A stretch of DNA of 64,000 nucleotides from Chryseobacterium vrystaatense (GCF_000737765.1 NZ_JPRI01000002.1:248001-312000), one strand, 5' to 3'. Counted from the stretch's first letter, positions 1 to 10,415 are shown. A program made the numbers and translations. Notes: generated from the letters alone by a model not told the origin.

Positions 1-2168
1 TTCAGCCAAAGTTCAAACTTAATAAGATCTGCACGCCCCAACGTTGTATAGGACAACCATTCATGATCTAAATTGTCAAATGCCACATCTGCCTCTGGAA
101 TAATACTTTGTAAATAATCCCTCAATTCATCTAAGACATTTTCTCGTGTATCAAAAACCATCAATCTCAAAAGCATATCAGCTATTTTCTCATCATCAAT
201 TTCATTATCGATATTGTATTTGAGACGTATTTTCCTTACCGTTTCGAAAATCAACGTGCTTCTTAAAGTATGTGAAATAAAAGCCAGCCAATTTGAAAAG
301 ATCACTTTATTTTCCTGTTGCTTCAGGTTACTTAAAATTCGTAAAATAAGTGCAGCTGCATCTTTCATCATGATCGGAAGAAATGTAGCTGTAACAGAGA
401 ATGCACCAGCCTGCATAAAGGCATCTGATAAAAATTTCACGTAACCATAGTTTGGCATAGTACTGCAGGCAGATATAAATACAAGAGGTGCGCTTATTCC
501 ACGAGCAATAATATCTTCGCCAGTTAATCGCACCTTATTTTTGTTGTCGATTACAAGAAAGCTGGACAGATCCTTACTATCGAAATCACCATGACAATCA
601 AAAATCAGCAAGTGCGGTTTAAATTCTTTTACCGCACTCTCAATATCGTCGACAGTCTTACAGAATACACTTTTAAATCCCAACGTTTTCTGCATTCCAG
701 CAATTGCATTAAAGAAATGATGCATATCCACATCTTCTTCACTAGCGCAATGGACTATAAGTGTTCTTTCTAAAATATCCGGTGCGATCTGGAATGTGAG
801 TCGCTGATTATGGACGAAATTATTGATTAGACTGCTAAAATTGAACTCTGGTATACGACAGATATCATGGGTCAGACAAATCGGATATTTGTCCAATCTC
901 AACCATTCCATGGGTAGATCGGAAATAAAAACAATTTGTCCATTTCTCTCCTCTAAATATTCTTTTAATTCAGGAACCACCATTTTTTTACGTATCAATT
1001 CCCCTACTGCTTCAATTTTTTTTATAGCATGCTTTCTCGTGGAAAAATCATTCTCGAAATGTGACAGGTCCATATTGAGAGATTTCCCTACAATAGGCAT
1101 GCGAAATATTGGTGAGTACGCCAACTGTGCGTGAAGATATCCAGCAAAGTCTAGCATACTTAACCTCTCAGTCAAAAAACTTAATGTCCTGCCTATTAAA
1201 TCATGTCCAAGAACGCGCTGTGTATCTTCTTCCACAATGAAAGTGTAGTCAAGTTTTTGCTCGGTCTGGGACACTCTAAATAACATTTTCTGCTTTTTCG
1301 TTTCAAAGGGTTTTGCTGCTATCCTTTTGTACTTTGGGAAATGAAAAGGCGCAATAATGACCATCGGCGGGTAAAGAGGTTCTATAAGTGAAGCAGGCTC
1401 TTTGATACGGACAACTTGTGACAGACCGTCAATTACTGTTGCCTGCTGCAATTGAATTGACGCTCTTTTCTTACTGAACATTGGCATATCCTCTTTTTTG
1501 GGCCACTGATGTTTTTTCTCCCAATCGTTAGCCAGTATCTGGTTCAGAAGAAAATAATTAGAATGGCTGTACATTGTTGGATAGAAAGGATTCAATTCAT
1601 CGGATTTGGGGTTGGTCTGAAAATTAAACGTGTCGATTTCAATACCGTACTCTTTTTTTAAGATATTATTGATTTGCGGCAAATCTCTTTCAACGAGTTT
1701 ACTCAGTTGTTCTACATCTGCAAAGAAATTCTTATCGTCATAGAAAGCAGCATTTTCTTCCTTTGGATCATTAATGATCGTATAATACCCAAAGCTAGTA
1801 TCGGCAACAAGCTGAGCAATCTCCTTATGGTTACTGATATTGCAATCTATCAAAAAGACCTTTACTAAATCCTTATTAAAAAATCCGGCGTATTCATTGA
1901 AGAAAGTGCTATTCGATTCCCTTTCAGCTATAAATAGCTTTGAATCGAGAAGGTATAAGTTAATGCCCGTACTGCGACCAGTACGAAAAGACCATTCGTA
2001 AAAATCAGCTGCGTCTTCCAATTGCATGAGATCTTTAGGAAAACTCCGCAAAAGATTCAAAGCAACTCGATGGAAATCGTTGTATTCATTGGAAGCACCC
2101 CCGCTGAATAGAGTATACTGTATCTGAGTCGGTGAAACAATTGATTTTCCCGAGTTAAAATGCATCAT
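1..2168 (-). CDS. CHAT-domain cysteine protease, C-terminus beyond window edge
   Basis: Reading leftward from the double ATG at 2168/2165 the frame stays open to the window edge, giving at least 722 residues. The C-terminal half carries the two CHAT (caspase-like) signatures: LLIFDCHGDFD with the catalytic histidine at about residue 526, and VFISACSTMPN with the catalytic cysteine at about residue 568, followed by AGAFSVTATFLPI, the usual hydrophobic strand after the cysteine. No TPR repeats or signal peptide are seen in the first 500 residues, so the N-terminal sensor is of unknown type. CHAT proteases cleave partner proteins and several act in anti-phage or cell-suicide systems; a defence role here is inference. 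The next gene is outside the window. Confidence 0.82.
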   Translation of the reverse strand, partial: MMHFNSGKSIVSPTQIQYTLFSGGASNEYNDFHRVALNLLRSFPKDLMQLEDAADFYEWSFRTGRSTGINLYLLDSKLFIAERESNSTFFNEYAGFFNKDLVKVFLIDCNISNHKEIAQLVADTSFGYYTIINDPKEENAAFYDDKNFFADVEQLSKLVERDLPQINNILKKEYGIEIDTFNFQTNPKSDELNPFYPTMYSHSNYFLLNQILANDWEKKHQWPKKEDMPMFSKKRASIQLQQATVIDGLSQVVRIKEPASLIEPLYPPMVIIAPFHFPKYKRIAAKPFETKKQKMLFRVSQTEQKLDYTFIVEEDTQRVLGHDLIGRTLSFLTERLSMLDFAGYLHAQLAYSPIFRMPIVGKSLNMDLSHFENDFSTRKHAIKKIEAVGELIRKKMVVPELKEYLEERNGQIVFISDLPMEWLRLDKYPICLTHDICRIPEFNFSSLINNFVHNQRLTFQIAPDILERTLIVHCASEEDVDMHHFFNAIAGMQKTLGFKSVFCKTVDDIESAVKEFKPHLLIFDCHGDFDSKDLSSFLVIDNKNKVRLTGEDIIARGISAPLVFISACSTMPNYGYVKFLSDAFMQAGAFSVTATFLPIMMKDAAALILRILSNLKQQENKVIFSNWLAFISHTLRSTLIFETVRKIRLKYNIDNEIDDEKIADMLLRLMVFDTRENVLDELRDYLQSIIPEADVAFDNLDHEWLSYTTLGRADLIKFELWL

Positions 2169-2413
2169 AAATTAAGTTTGGTAGTGTTAATATATTAATT
2201 ATTCCGGCAAGTGGAAAATCAAACCAAATAGATTTAGAAATATTTTTGTTACCGTACACCATGAAAACACAAAGGAAAACTCTGTAATTAACACTATATA
2301 GCTCTTTTGGCCGTGCTATCCACTATATCTTTTGCATGGTAGAAGTATGCCATTTGTATCACTTACACAAAGACACCTTTTTCACTCTGAAAAAGATTGT
2401 CGCTGAGTTTGAT

Positions 2414-5400
2414 TTATCTTTTCCTCCCTGATGATGTCGAAAAATTTTGCTCGTATTTTCCCTCCTGCTTCAACAATTGATTTACTTTATGCATAGTTCC
2501 TGATTCAAGCTGGTTAGTACCAAAAAGAGTTTTATTCTCAAGGGCTCTTTCTTTGACATAATATCTTTGCTCATTAATTTTCATTTGTTCATCTTTTTCA
2601 TTCTTATATTGAGTTATTAAATTATTCTTTATCTCCGGCAGCTCTTCCAACTTTCTATCCAATTCCGCAATTTTCTCTTCAGTAGCTTTTGTTTGAAATT
2701 CAATTTCTGTAACATTCACTCCTTTTTCAGCAAGATTTTCAATTACTTCTTGAACTTGAGCTTTATGCAGGTCAATTGTTTTTTGATATGATGGTAATTG
2801 GGTTGCCCAATAGTCAGCATTTCCATCTCCATTTTTTGAATAGCCTTCAATCCTATTATAAGAATATTCAGCTTTGGTCACCAACTCTTTTACTTTCAAA
2901 ACATCTTCGTATTTTCTCAATACAAAAGCACTATCTGCGAGATGCTTGTTTTTCTCACTTTCAATCCTTTTTTTCAATAATTCGATTTCAATGTTGGCTC
3001 TGGTTTCGGGATTGGTAATGATGGATGTTTTAAGCTCTTGTGTACTGATATCCGAAATATCCAAAACATCGGCTCCTTTTTTCATTGCTTCTAAATATCT
3101 AGCCTGTTTGGATTGCAGTTTTTGAAGCATAAAAACATCAATACTGTCATTAGTCAGCATAAAATTGATTCTCACATTTTCGTTTATATTTCCTTGCCTC
3201 CAAGCCCGTCCTTCCACTTGTCGAAGTGAAGTAAAATTATAGGGCAAAGTAAGCATATAAACATCGGTTGTGTTTTCCTGAAGATTCATTCCTTCCTGAA
3301 TGGCCTCACTTCCGATAACCACTTTAATTTTTCCCTCATTAAAATCATTTTGAATAGCAATTCTTTGATTTTTATTGGTAGCTCCGGTAATAATTCCGAT
3401 TTCTTCGAGTTTGTAACCAATTTCTGTTATGAGATATTCTTTCAGTTTTGGAAATTGAGCAACAGCTAATTCAGAATAAATGATTTGTCCGGATTCGGGA
3501 AGATCTTTTTTGTTCTGCCTTATTAAATCCATCGTCTGTTTCAGCTTCGGAGCATTTTCTATAAATTCTTTTACAGAAGGTTCTTCATCATCATAATATG
3601 GTGATAGGTACGGCGAAATTGCAATTAATCGGGCATTGAGAATATGCGTTAGAATTGCTCCCTTTTCAGTTTCACTGAAATTTTCATTGAGCAAGTCATA
3701 TTGTTCTCTTGTCAGGTCATTCTGCTTAATTTTATACTCTTTGTTAATTTTATTCGGACGGATCAATTCAGGGTTATCCTCCTCTCCTTTTATATCAATG
3801 AATTCCGAAAGTAATTGCTGAAACAGCGAATTGTTTTTAAATCTCCGAACATTGGCTTTAAACTTCACATCACCTTTTGCATCAATCTCCATATCATTAT
3901 CCGCTTCCATAAAGGTCTCGAAGAATGTATTCACATTAAAATATCCCGATTCTTCCAAACGTTTATTTGCTATTAAAGAAAGGATAGAATAATATTCCAA
4001 AGGTTTGTTCGTAAAAGGCGTTGCGGAAAGCAATGTTACATTTCTTCCGTCATTTTTGTCTTGAATGTACTGAGCCGCCATCCATGTATTGATTCCCAAT
4101 TTGGAGGTCTGTTGGTTTTGACTTCTGAAATCGGAAGCAAATCTTCGGTCTTCAATCTTTACTTTTCCTACAATATGATTGGCATTGTGAACTTCGTCGT
4201 AAGTTAAATGGTCGAATCCAAAATCTTCCCAGTCATAGATTTTTCCACGCTTCATTTTTCCCTCAATCTCCTTTTCTTTCTGAAGTTCAATTTGGAGGTC
4301 TCTTTCAGTATTGGTAACGCTTTTCATTTCGCTTGCAGAGATGTAGCTGAATTTTGAAGAAAGTTCTTCGGTTATTTCTGATGAAAACCCGATATTATTA
4401 AAGCCCTCATAAGTAACGATGGTAATTTCTCCGTCTTTGTTGTCAAATTTTGAGAGATCATAATCTTTCCCTAAATTCCCTAAAACATTGACTTTCGCAT
4501 TGGGAATCGTTTCAAAAATCGTTTCCACCCATTGTTTCAAAATACTGTCATTCGGAACTACGATGATCGGTCTTTTCGCATTTCCTCGCTCCATTGCTTC
4601 GTGCATAGAAAGGATTCCGGAAAGCGTTTTACCAAAACCCACTTCGTGCGCTAAGAGCCCTACTCCTTTTGCGGTCTGTCTTCCGATTCCTGCTTTCTGA
4701 ACTTCGGTCAAACGCAATTCCTGACCTTTGAAATGCAGATAAATTCTTGAAAATAATGGGAATTTAGAATAATCCGGAACGTGGATGTTATTGTAATTTC
4801 TGTTGAATTCTGTTACAAAACGATTTCTAATATCATCGGAAAGTTCTTCCCGAACAAACTTGTAAAACAAATCATTCGCAGCAGCTTTCCGCCTTTCCCT
4901 GACTAACGCATTCCTCTCTTTATCGCTTCCTGTAACTGTTTCGTTATCTACAAAACTTCGCACTTCCCAAGCTGAAGAACCCGCAAAGACTTCACTTGAC
5001 AAAGTGCCTACAAAATCTTTGAATCTTTCGGCAAGATTGTAATCTACGATGACTGATTCGGTACGTTTTGTAATATGATTATATTGGTCTTTTTCTACTT
5101 GACCTAACTCAAACTTGTGTACGAACTCGTGGTTCGGACTGATATAAATCTCATCTAGCGATTTCGCTTTTGGTAGGACATTTTCTAATAATGCTTTTTG
5201 TTTTTTGTATTGGTTTTCTGTTCCTCCAACTGCATTTTTATCAGAAAAATCCCGCTCCAATTGTTCCAGTTTCGCGTAAATATTTCCTTCAGTGTAATAA
5301 AAATCGTGAACCCAGTTTCCATCAATGAAGTTCGCAAATTGATAGTGCTTTCCGCGATTATTTAATGTGCCGTCATAAGATGTATCTCTGAATGCTTCAA

Positions 5401-7618
5401 TTTGTTCTTTCGTAATATCAGAACTGTTTTGTAAGGAAGTATTTACAATTTCATCCTGTTTGGAGAATTGATATTTTAAAACACCTTTCTTTAGTTGCGG
5501 TTTTGTTTGAACTTGATATTCCTTCTCGGCTCTCGTATTGTGAATAGAAATAATCCTGTCACTTTTTTCAATCAAATCTTTTAATTTTTCATCAGAAAAC
5601 GATGTCGGCTTTGTGATTAGATCTTCGCGCAGTTTTTCATACTTGCTAATTTCATTCGTAATTGTGGGAGATTTAAACTTGATGTTATTGAGTTTAGAAA
5701 GTACCAGTTCAATTTTTTCTTGAGTTTCTATTACATTTACTTCATTTTCATTTTGGTTTTCAATCCTCGTAGAATCTTCGATTTCTGCACTTCCTTTTTT
5801 GGGTACAGGAACTTTATTTTCAACTTTAGGTTCTTCCTCTAAAAACAAATCTTCAAACAGATTTCCGATCCGTTGGGTTTCTTTCCTATTTTTAAACTGT
5901 TCAATTTTAAATAAAGCTTCATCTAAATTTCCGTGGATATAGTTTTCTAATCGACCAAAACGATTGGTTTTTTCTCGGATTTCTCCCAAAATTCTTGTTG
6001 GATTATTTTCAAAATAATTGGAAATATCGTTTGAAATATTGTGATTGTTTTTTCTTAAAATGATAATATCGGTTCCGATCTGTGTTCCTGCAAAAGCTCC
6101 GTTGGGTAAGCGGAAACCTTCCAGAATATTGGCATTTTTTAAATTGCTTCGACGGTTCAGCCAAGATGATGGAAGTACCATTGCCAAAACTCCATTAGGT
6201 TTTAGTGAATCCAAAGACCGTTTAACGAAATAATCTTCGTATTTTGAAATTTTAGGCTCTTCTCCCAAACCTTTGTAAAACCCACGGTGTTCACCATAGG
6301 GCGGATTCCCGATAACCAAATCGTATTTCTTAGAAAAGTCCTTTTTATTTCCTTTCTCATCAATGAATTCAGTTTCAAACGAACGAAGATTGATGTCAGA
6401 TTCGGGATGTAAAAGTTTAGCAATTTTTGCGGTGGTGTTGTTGATCTCAAATCCTGTAATTTTAGAATTTACAGATAATTCGTGAGTAGCATAAATAAAA
6501 TTTCCAGTTCCGACGCTGGGTTCTAAAACGGAAATTTCAGTTTGAGTTTTAAAATGGTCTTTAATTAAATTATGAACTGCATCAACAATTTTATCCTGCG
6601 TGTAATATTCATCTAAAATTCCTCGTCCTTCTTTTGAAGTTCCGCCACTTCGGAACTGATTGCAGATTTCTTTTAAATCAGCAGTGATGTTAAGATTTTC
6701 CTTCAAATTAATTTTGTGATTGTCGGAAACAAAACAAGCTGCAGAAACTACTTCTGCAACTTGATCATTGGTCAGTTTTTGACCTTTATATTTTGAAATT
6801 AAAGTATCTAATTCTACATTGTTTGTAGAATTTCCACTTATCTCGGAAGGTCTTCCTTCAGTAATTCTTCCATCGGATCTTCCTCTATCGGATACAATTC
6901 TCCCGGATACGATTCCGCCCAAGGAATGTTCTCTTCCCTCATTTTTTTCATCATCATTCTGTTGTGAGTCGCCATCGGGTCTTCTTCCTCGGTCTCGGTT
7001 TCCCAAATGGCTCCGCTCTGTGCCTGCAAGTCCATTTCCAGCATTGTTGCTGCCCACTGCTTGTCCGCTTCCGTAAATTCCGTTTTGCTCGGATTGGATT
7101 TTAGCGCTAAGTTCTCCAGTGTTGTGTTCAGGTGTTCCGTTTCCCACTTGCTGAGAATCGGATGTTGTTCCGGATTCAATTGCATTGCTTTCATTTTCAG
7201 AAATTTTTGGTTCAACTAAATTAGTATTTTTATCTTGAAGATTAAGTTTATTCTCTAAATATTCGGTCAGGTCTTGATTCCCATTTTCAGAAATTTCATA
7301 CAAAGAACGAACGTCTTTGATATTTTTGCCATTAAATTCTGTAAGAATTTTCCTGGTTATTGCATTTCCCGCTCTATCCCCGGTAAAACAAAGAAACATT
7401 TTGCCATCATAATTCTGGTATCTATTGAGAAACTTTTTGCTATTTGAACCTGAATTAAGGGTTATAAGTGTTCTATTATTGACCTGCTTGTTCAATTGAA
7501 GAAGCTCCAAGAATGAAAGCGTATCCTTACTGTTTGTGAAAACAATCAGTTCCTTTTTATTTCCTTCAACTACAGAAATGTCATCATTTATCTCATTAAA
7601 AAAATCTTCATCTTTCAC
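2414..7618 (-). CDS. Giant N6-adenine methylase / SNF2-type helicase fusion
   Basis: A 1734-residue protein. Residues 20-110 resemble a Toprim-like fold (LCFTGDRAGNAI). Residues 150-265 are a low-complexity Gly/Arg/Asp linker. An N6-adenine methyltransferase follows, with motif I LEPSVGTGNF near 365 and motif IV NPPY near 438. The second half is an SF2/SNF2 helicase: Walker A HEVGFGKT near 990, DEVH near 1141, LLSATPF near 1198 and motif VI QVEGRAWRQGN near 1470; the tail is coiled coil. Such methylase-helicase giants occur in Bacteroidota ICEs and in phage P1 DarB, where they protect incoming DNA from restriction. It is the last gene of the transfer block and overlaps the lipoprotein gene by 4 nt. 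Anti-restriction is inferred from the family. Confidence 0.85.
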   Translation of the reverse strand: MKDEDFFNEINDDISVVEGNKKELIVFTNSKDTLSFLELLQLNKQVNNRTLITLNSGSNSKKFLNRYQNYDGKMFLCFTGDRAGNAITRKILTEFNGKNIKDVRSLYEISENGNQDLTEYLENKLNLQDKNTNLVEPKISENESNAIESGTTSDSQQVGNGTPEHNTGELSAKIQSEQNGIYGSGQAVGSNNAGNGLAGTERSHLGNRDRGRRPDGDSQQNDDEKNEGREHSLGGIVSGRIVSDRGRSDGRITEGRPSEISGNSTNNVELDTLISKYKGQKLTNDQVAEVVSAACFVSDNHKINLKENLNITADLKEICNQFRSGGTSKEGRGILDEYYTQDKIVDAVHNLIKDHFKTQTEISVLEPSVGTGNFIYATHELSVNSKITGFEINNTTAKIAKLLHPESDINLRSFETEFIDEKGNKKDFSKKYDLVIGNPPYGEHRGFYKGLGEEPKISKYEDYFVKRSLDSLKPNGVLAMVLPSSWLNRRSNLKNANILEGFRLPNGAFAGTQIGTDIIILRKNNHNISNDISNYFENNPTRILGEIREKTNRFGRLENYIHGNLDEALFKIEQFKNRKETQRIGNLFEDLFLEEEPKVENKVPVPKKGSAEIEDSTRIENQNENEVNVIETQEKIELVLSKLNNIKFKSPTITNEISKYEKLREDLITKPTSFSDEKLKDLIEKSDRIISIHNTRAEKEYQVQTKPQLKKGVLKYQFSKQDEIVNTSLQNSSDITKEQIEAFRDTSYDGTLNNRGKHYQFANFIDGNWVHDFYYTEGNIYAKLEQLERDFSDKNAVGGTENQYKKQKALLENVLPKAKSLDEIYISPNHEFVHKFELGQVEKDQYNHITKRTESVIVDYNLAERFKDFVGTLSSEVFAGSSAWEVRSFVDNETVTGSDKERNALVRERRKAAANDLFYKFVREELSDDIRNRFVTEFNRNYNNIHVPDYSKFPLFSRIYLHFKGQELRLTEVQKAGIGRQTAKGVGLLAHEVGFGKTLSGILSMHEAMERGNAKRPIIVVPNDSILKQWVETIFETIPNAKVNVLGNLGKDYDLSKFDNKDGEITIVTYEGFNNIGFSSEITEELSSKFSYISASEMKSVTNTERDLQIELQKEKEIEGKMKRGKIYDWEDFGFDHLTYDEVHNANHIVGKVKIEDRRFASDFRSQNQQTSKLGINTWMAAQYIQDKNDGRNVTLLSATPFTNKPLEYYSILSLIANKRLEESGYFNVNTFFETFMEADNDMEIDAKGDVKFKANVRRFKNNSLFQQLLSEFIDIKGEEDNPELIRPNKINKEYKIKQNDLTREQYDLLNENFSETEKGAILTHILNARLIAISPYLSPYYDDEEPSVKEFIENAPKLKQTMDLIRQNKKDLPESGQIIYSELAVAQFPKLKEYLITEIGYKLEEIGIITGATNKNQRIAIQNDFNEGKIKVVIGSEAIQEGMNLQENTTDVYMLTLPYNFTSLRQVEGRAWRQGNINENVRINFMLTNDSIDVFMLQKLQSKQARYLEAMKKGADVLDISDISTQELKTSIITNPETRANIEIELLKKRIESEKNKHLADSAFVLRKYEDVLKVKELVTKAEYSYNRIEGYSKNGDGNADYWATQLPSYQKTIDLHKAQVQEVIENLAEKGVNVTEIEFQTKATEEKIAELDRKLEELPEIKNNLITQYKNEKDEQMKINEQRYYVKERALENKTLFGTNQLESGTMHKVNQLLKQEGKYEQNFSTSSGRKR

Positions 7619-8295
7619 TTTTTTCTGTTTTTTATGAAGTGGTTAAATTCAAAAATTTCTTTGGCTTCACTGTCCCAGTTTTTTCTTGATATTAATTGAA
7701 GCGTCACGAATATGTCCGTCTTTTTATTGTAAGAATCAATCCTTTCGAGCCTTCCGTGGTAGTCCTTTTCCGCGTGTTTGTAAATAGAGTACGGTAAAAT
7801 AGTATCCGTTGGATAAATGTAAAACCGGGTGTACATCCAAGGTGAGTTGATTTCAAATCGTTTGTATTTTTTCTTAAACAAAACCGTATCACTCAGATTT
7901 TTTCTGTTTCTGTAATTGGGGATTTTTTCCTGAGAAAACAATGTTCCTCCTTTTTTCTTTTCAACAGGAAGCGGCTTTTGTTTCTTTATGATGTCTGACA
8001 GAATAATTTTGCCGGGATTTTCATTTTCAATAGCATAGCACAATGAATCTTTAATGAAATAAATCTGTTGGGTTATTTCGGGAGCATCAGCATCCGGAAT
8101 CCTTTCTATAATGGAATCTCCTGAATAACTAAGGCTTGACAAATGAAAACTTTGGATATTGTTCAGATTTTTGGAAACATCAAAATATACATTGGAGACA
8201 ACATCGATTCCTCCTTTTTCGGATTTGATTTCTTTGTGGCAGGAAGTGCTTACAAAAAGAAAAAACAAGCTGGGTAGTATTAAAAGTTTTTTCAT
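7615..8295 (-). CDS. Putative lipoprotein, transfer-block member
   Basis: A 226-residue protein with an N-terminal hydrophobic segment and the lipobox-like end FLFVSTSC, so it is probably a lipoprotein with the mature Cys near residue 19. The rest is hydrophilic with many aromatic residues and no motif I recognise. Its stop overlaps the start of the giant methylase-helicase gene by 4 nt, which suggests translational coupling. An entry-exclusion or mating-pair role is possible from the context, but nothing in the sequence shows it. Confidence 0.7.
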   Translation of the reverse strand: MKKLLILPSLFFLFVSTSCHKEIKSEKGGIDVVSNVYFDVSKNLNNIQSFHLSSLSYSGDSIIERIPDADAPEITQQIYFIKDSLCYAIENENPGKIILSDIIKKQKPLPVEKKKGGTLFSQEKIPNYRNRKNLSDTVLFKKKYKRFEINSPWMYTRFYIYPTDTILPYSIYKHAEKDYHGRLERIDSYNKKTDIFVTLQLISRKNWDSEAKEIFEFNHFIKNRKK

Positions 8296-8375
8296 AGATA
8301 TAGGGTTTAAAAAAGCGGCAGTCTCCTTTATTGTGACTTGCCGCTGGGAAATAAATGATCGGTTGAAAGTCTTAT

Positions 8376-10400
8376 TTAGCGTTTAATACTTTGTTCTTTC
8401 ACGTTATTTTTTTCGTGCTTGTTGTCTTGTTCCAAACCTTCTAAAGGCTTGTTGGTATTGATTCTGTTCATATCGGAATCATACAGATTCAGATTTTTGT
8501 ATTGCGGATTCAGTACCGCTTTGCCTTCTACCACTTTATCGTCCAATTCAAATTTTACCTTGACGATATTTCCTTTTTCCAAAGATTTGATGGTACTTTC
8601 CTTCCATTCCGGCTTATCGAAGATCAGTTTGGATTTTTCTACGATCTGAGCCGTATCAACACCATAATTTTTGTAAAAATTCTGGAAATTATAATTTCCT
8701 TTTTCAGTTTTGGGTTCGTTAAAATTCAGTTTGGCAAATGCAGGTTCTATTTTTTCTGTTTTCGGATTGTGAAATTCTATTTTTACCGTACGCCCTTCCA
8801 AAAGGTTGACTGCTTCTTTAGCAGTAAATGTATTTACCCTGTTAACAGGAAAATTGTGGGAGATAACGTCGCCATTTTCTTTAGTGAGTTTAGCATTATA
8901 AAAATTCATAAAGACACTTCCATTTTCTATCTTATTGAATTTTAACGTGAATTCCATTTCATTTCCAGGCATCGTTTTGTCGGAGGTGGTTTTAATTTCG
9001 AACTCTTTTTCGGGAGCATTAATTCCGTTTTCTAAATCTTTGTGCAGTTGTTCTCCTTCTCCGAAACCAAGATATTTTAACTGAAATTTCGGATACTGAG
9101 ATGGTTCATATTCGTTCTGTGTTTCCATAATGTTTGGGTTTTGATTGTTAAACTTTATATCATTCATTGTTAATATTCTGTGTCTTGAAAAAACATTTTC
9201 ATCCAGATAATTTTTTAGAATTTCACCGCTATCCAATAATTCGTAGGATTCCCCATATAGCTGTTTTTCCAATAGGCCGAAAGCCAATTCGTAGTTGTCA
9301 TTTTTTGACAACGTATGACCATCAATAACATTTGGGATTGTGTCCATTTGTGCCTTTGTAAGAGAATAATCTCCATCTGTTGTTCCGAATTCCATTTTTT
9401 CTGAATAAGCTTTTCCTTGGTTCGCTGTGATCTGCAAGTTCTCCAGTATGAATTCGTTTTCTTTCATAAAGATCCTGTAATTGAGAATATCATTTTTTTC
9501 CTCTTCGGAAAGTTTCGGATTAAGATTATTTTGCACCGCTTTTGCTTTTAAGTCGTTTTCGACATAGCTTTTGAATTCGTTCAAACTTTTTGGAGCATCA
9601 TAAAAATCTCTCATACCTGTCCATTCTCGCCGACCGTACGGTAATGTATATTCCTGAGTTTGCAGATCATAGCTGTAATACCTATGACCGCTTGGACTCT
9701 TGAGCGAGCCACTTCCATCATCGTAATCGTTCCAGGTCCAGCCGTCCGGAAGATTAGATGCAGGGGTTAAATTTTCTTCAAAGTCTTCTTCTGAAAATAG
9801 GTCATCAAATCCAAGACTATTTTCTTCCCAGTCAAAGCTTAATGTGCTTTCTATTTGATCTTTAGTCTTTTCAATAGAGGTATTTATTTCGATGGTTGAT
9901 CTATCTGTTTCCATTTCATATTTTCGGAAATGATCGGCTTGCCGTTCATCAATTTCTGAAGTTGTCATTCCTAAACTTAAGTCTGTCCTTAACTCCAATT
10001 CATTTGCCCAAGAATCTGAAAGATATATTTGCTTTGCCGCTTCATTACCAATAGTCACTTCTGTAAAAGCATGGTTATCTTGTATGATTAAGATTCTACC
10101 ATCGATTTTCTGTTTATCCATAAAGCGTACTACTTCAGCTAAACTTTTAAAATTAATTTTCACGGAAGTATCAGTATCCGCATTGAAGATTGTATTTACA
10201 GTGTAGGCAGAGCCTTGAACTATTTGATTTGCCGTGGATTTATAAATCTGCATAAACTTTTTCTCCCGATCAGAAAACTTCCTTTCTCCATCCCTGAAAA
10301 ATTGTTCAGGCGGAGTAGTTTTCATTTCACGAACAAAATCTTTATAAGCCGTTGTTCTCGGAATTACAAGCTTCTCAAACCAAGATAATTTATCTTCCAT
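8376..10400 (-). CDS. DUF3945-like element protein with WW-like segment
   Basis: A 674-residue soluble acidic protein without signal peptide. The C-terminal 250 residues, starting near the internal METQNEYEPSQYP, contain repeats of the type EGKAVLNPQYKNLNLYDSDM that resemble the DUF3945 proteins of Bacteroidota mobile elements. Around residues 218-255 the chain reads LPDGW, then GHRYYSYDLQTQEYTLP, which is spaced like a WW domain with the second Trp replaced by Tyr. The N-terminal part is otherwise unrecognised. It lies between the DUF3945-like gene at 10416 and the lipoprotein gene. Function unknown; a cytoplasmic DNA-processing or regulatory role is possible. Confidence 0.65.
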   Translation of the reverse strand: MEDKLSWFEKLVIPRTTAYKDFVREMKTTPPEQFFRDGERKFSDREKKFMQIYKSTANQIVQGSAYTVNTIFNADTDTSVKINFKSLAEVVRFMDKQKIDGRILIIQDNHAFTEVTIGNEAAKQIYLSDSWANELELRTDLSLGMTTSEIDERQADHFRKYEMETDRSTIEINTSIEKTKDQIESTLSFDWEENSLGFDDLFSEEDFEENLTPASNLPDGWTWNDYDDGSGSLKSPSGHRYYSYDLQTQEYTLPYGRREWTGMRDFYDAPKSLNEFKSYVENDLKAKAVQNNLNPKLSEEEKNDILNYRIFMKENEFILENLQITANQGKAYSEKMEFGTTDGDYSLTKAQMDTIPNVIDGHTLSKNDNYELAFGLLEKQLYGESYELLDSGEILKNYLDENVFSRHRILTMNDIKFNNQNPNIMETQNEYEPSQYPKFQLKYLGFGEGEQLHKDLENGINAPEKEFEIKTTSDKTMPGNEMEFTLKFNKIENGSVFMNFYNAKLTKENGDVISHNFPVNRVNTFTAKEAVNLLEGRTVKIEFHNPKTEKIEPAFAKLNFNEPKTEKGNYNFQNFYKNYGVDTAQIVEKSKLIFDKPEWKESTIKSLEKGNIVKVKFELDDKVVEGKAVLNPQYKNLNLYDSDMNRINTNKPLEGLEQDNKHEKNNVKEQSIKR

Positions 10401-10415
10401 TTTTTAGTTTTAAAT

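Noticed and set aside
2169..2413. Attachment site between the CHAT gene and the methylase-helicase gene
   Set aside because: A junction is possible here, but no tRNA end, integrase gene or matching repeat on the right side could be found.
6838..7215. Frames of 85 and 125 residues on both strands inside the giant methylase-helicase gene
   Set aside because: They are other readings of the low-complexity linker of the large gene, whose frame is well supported by motifs on both sides.
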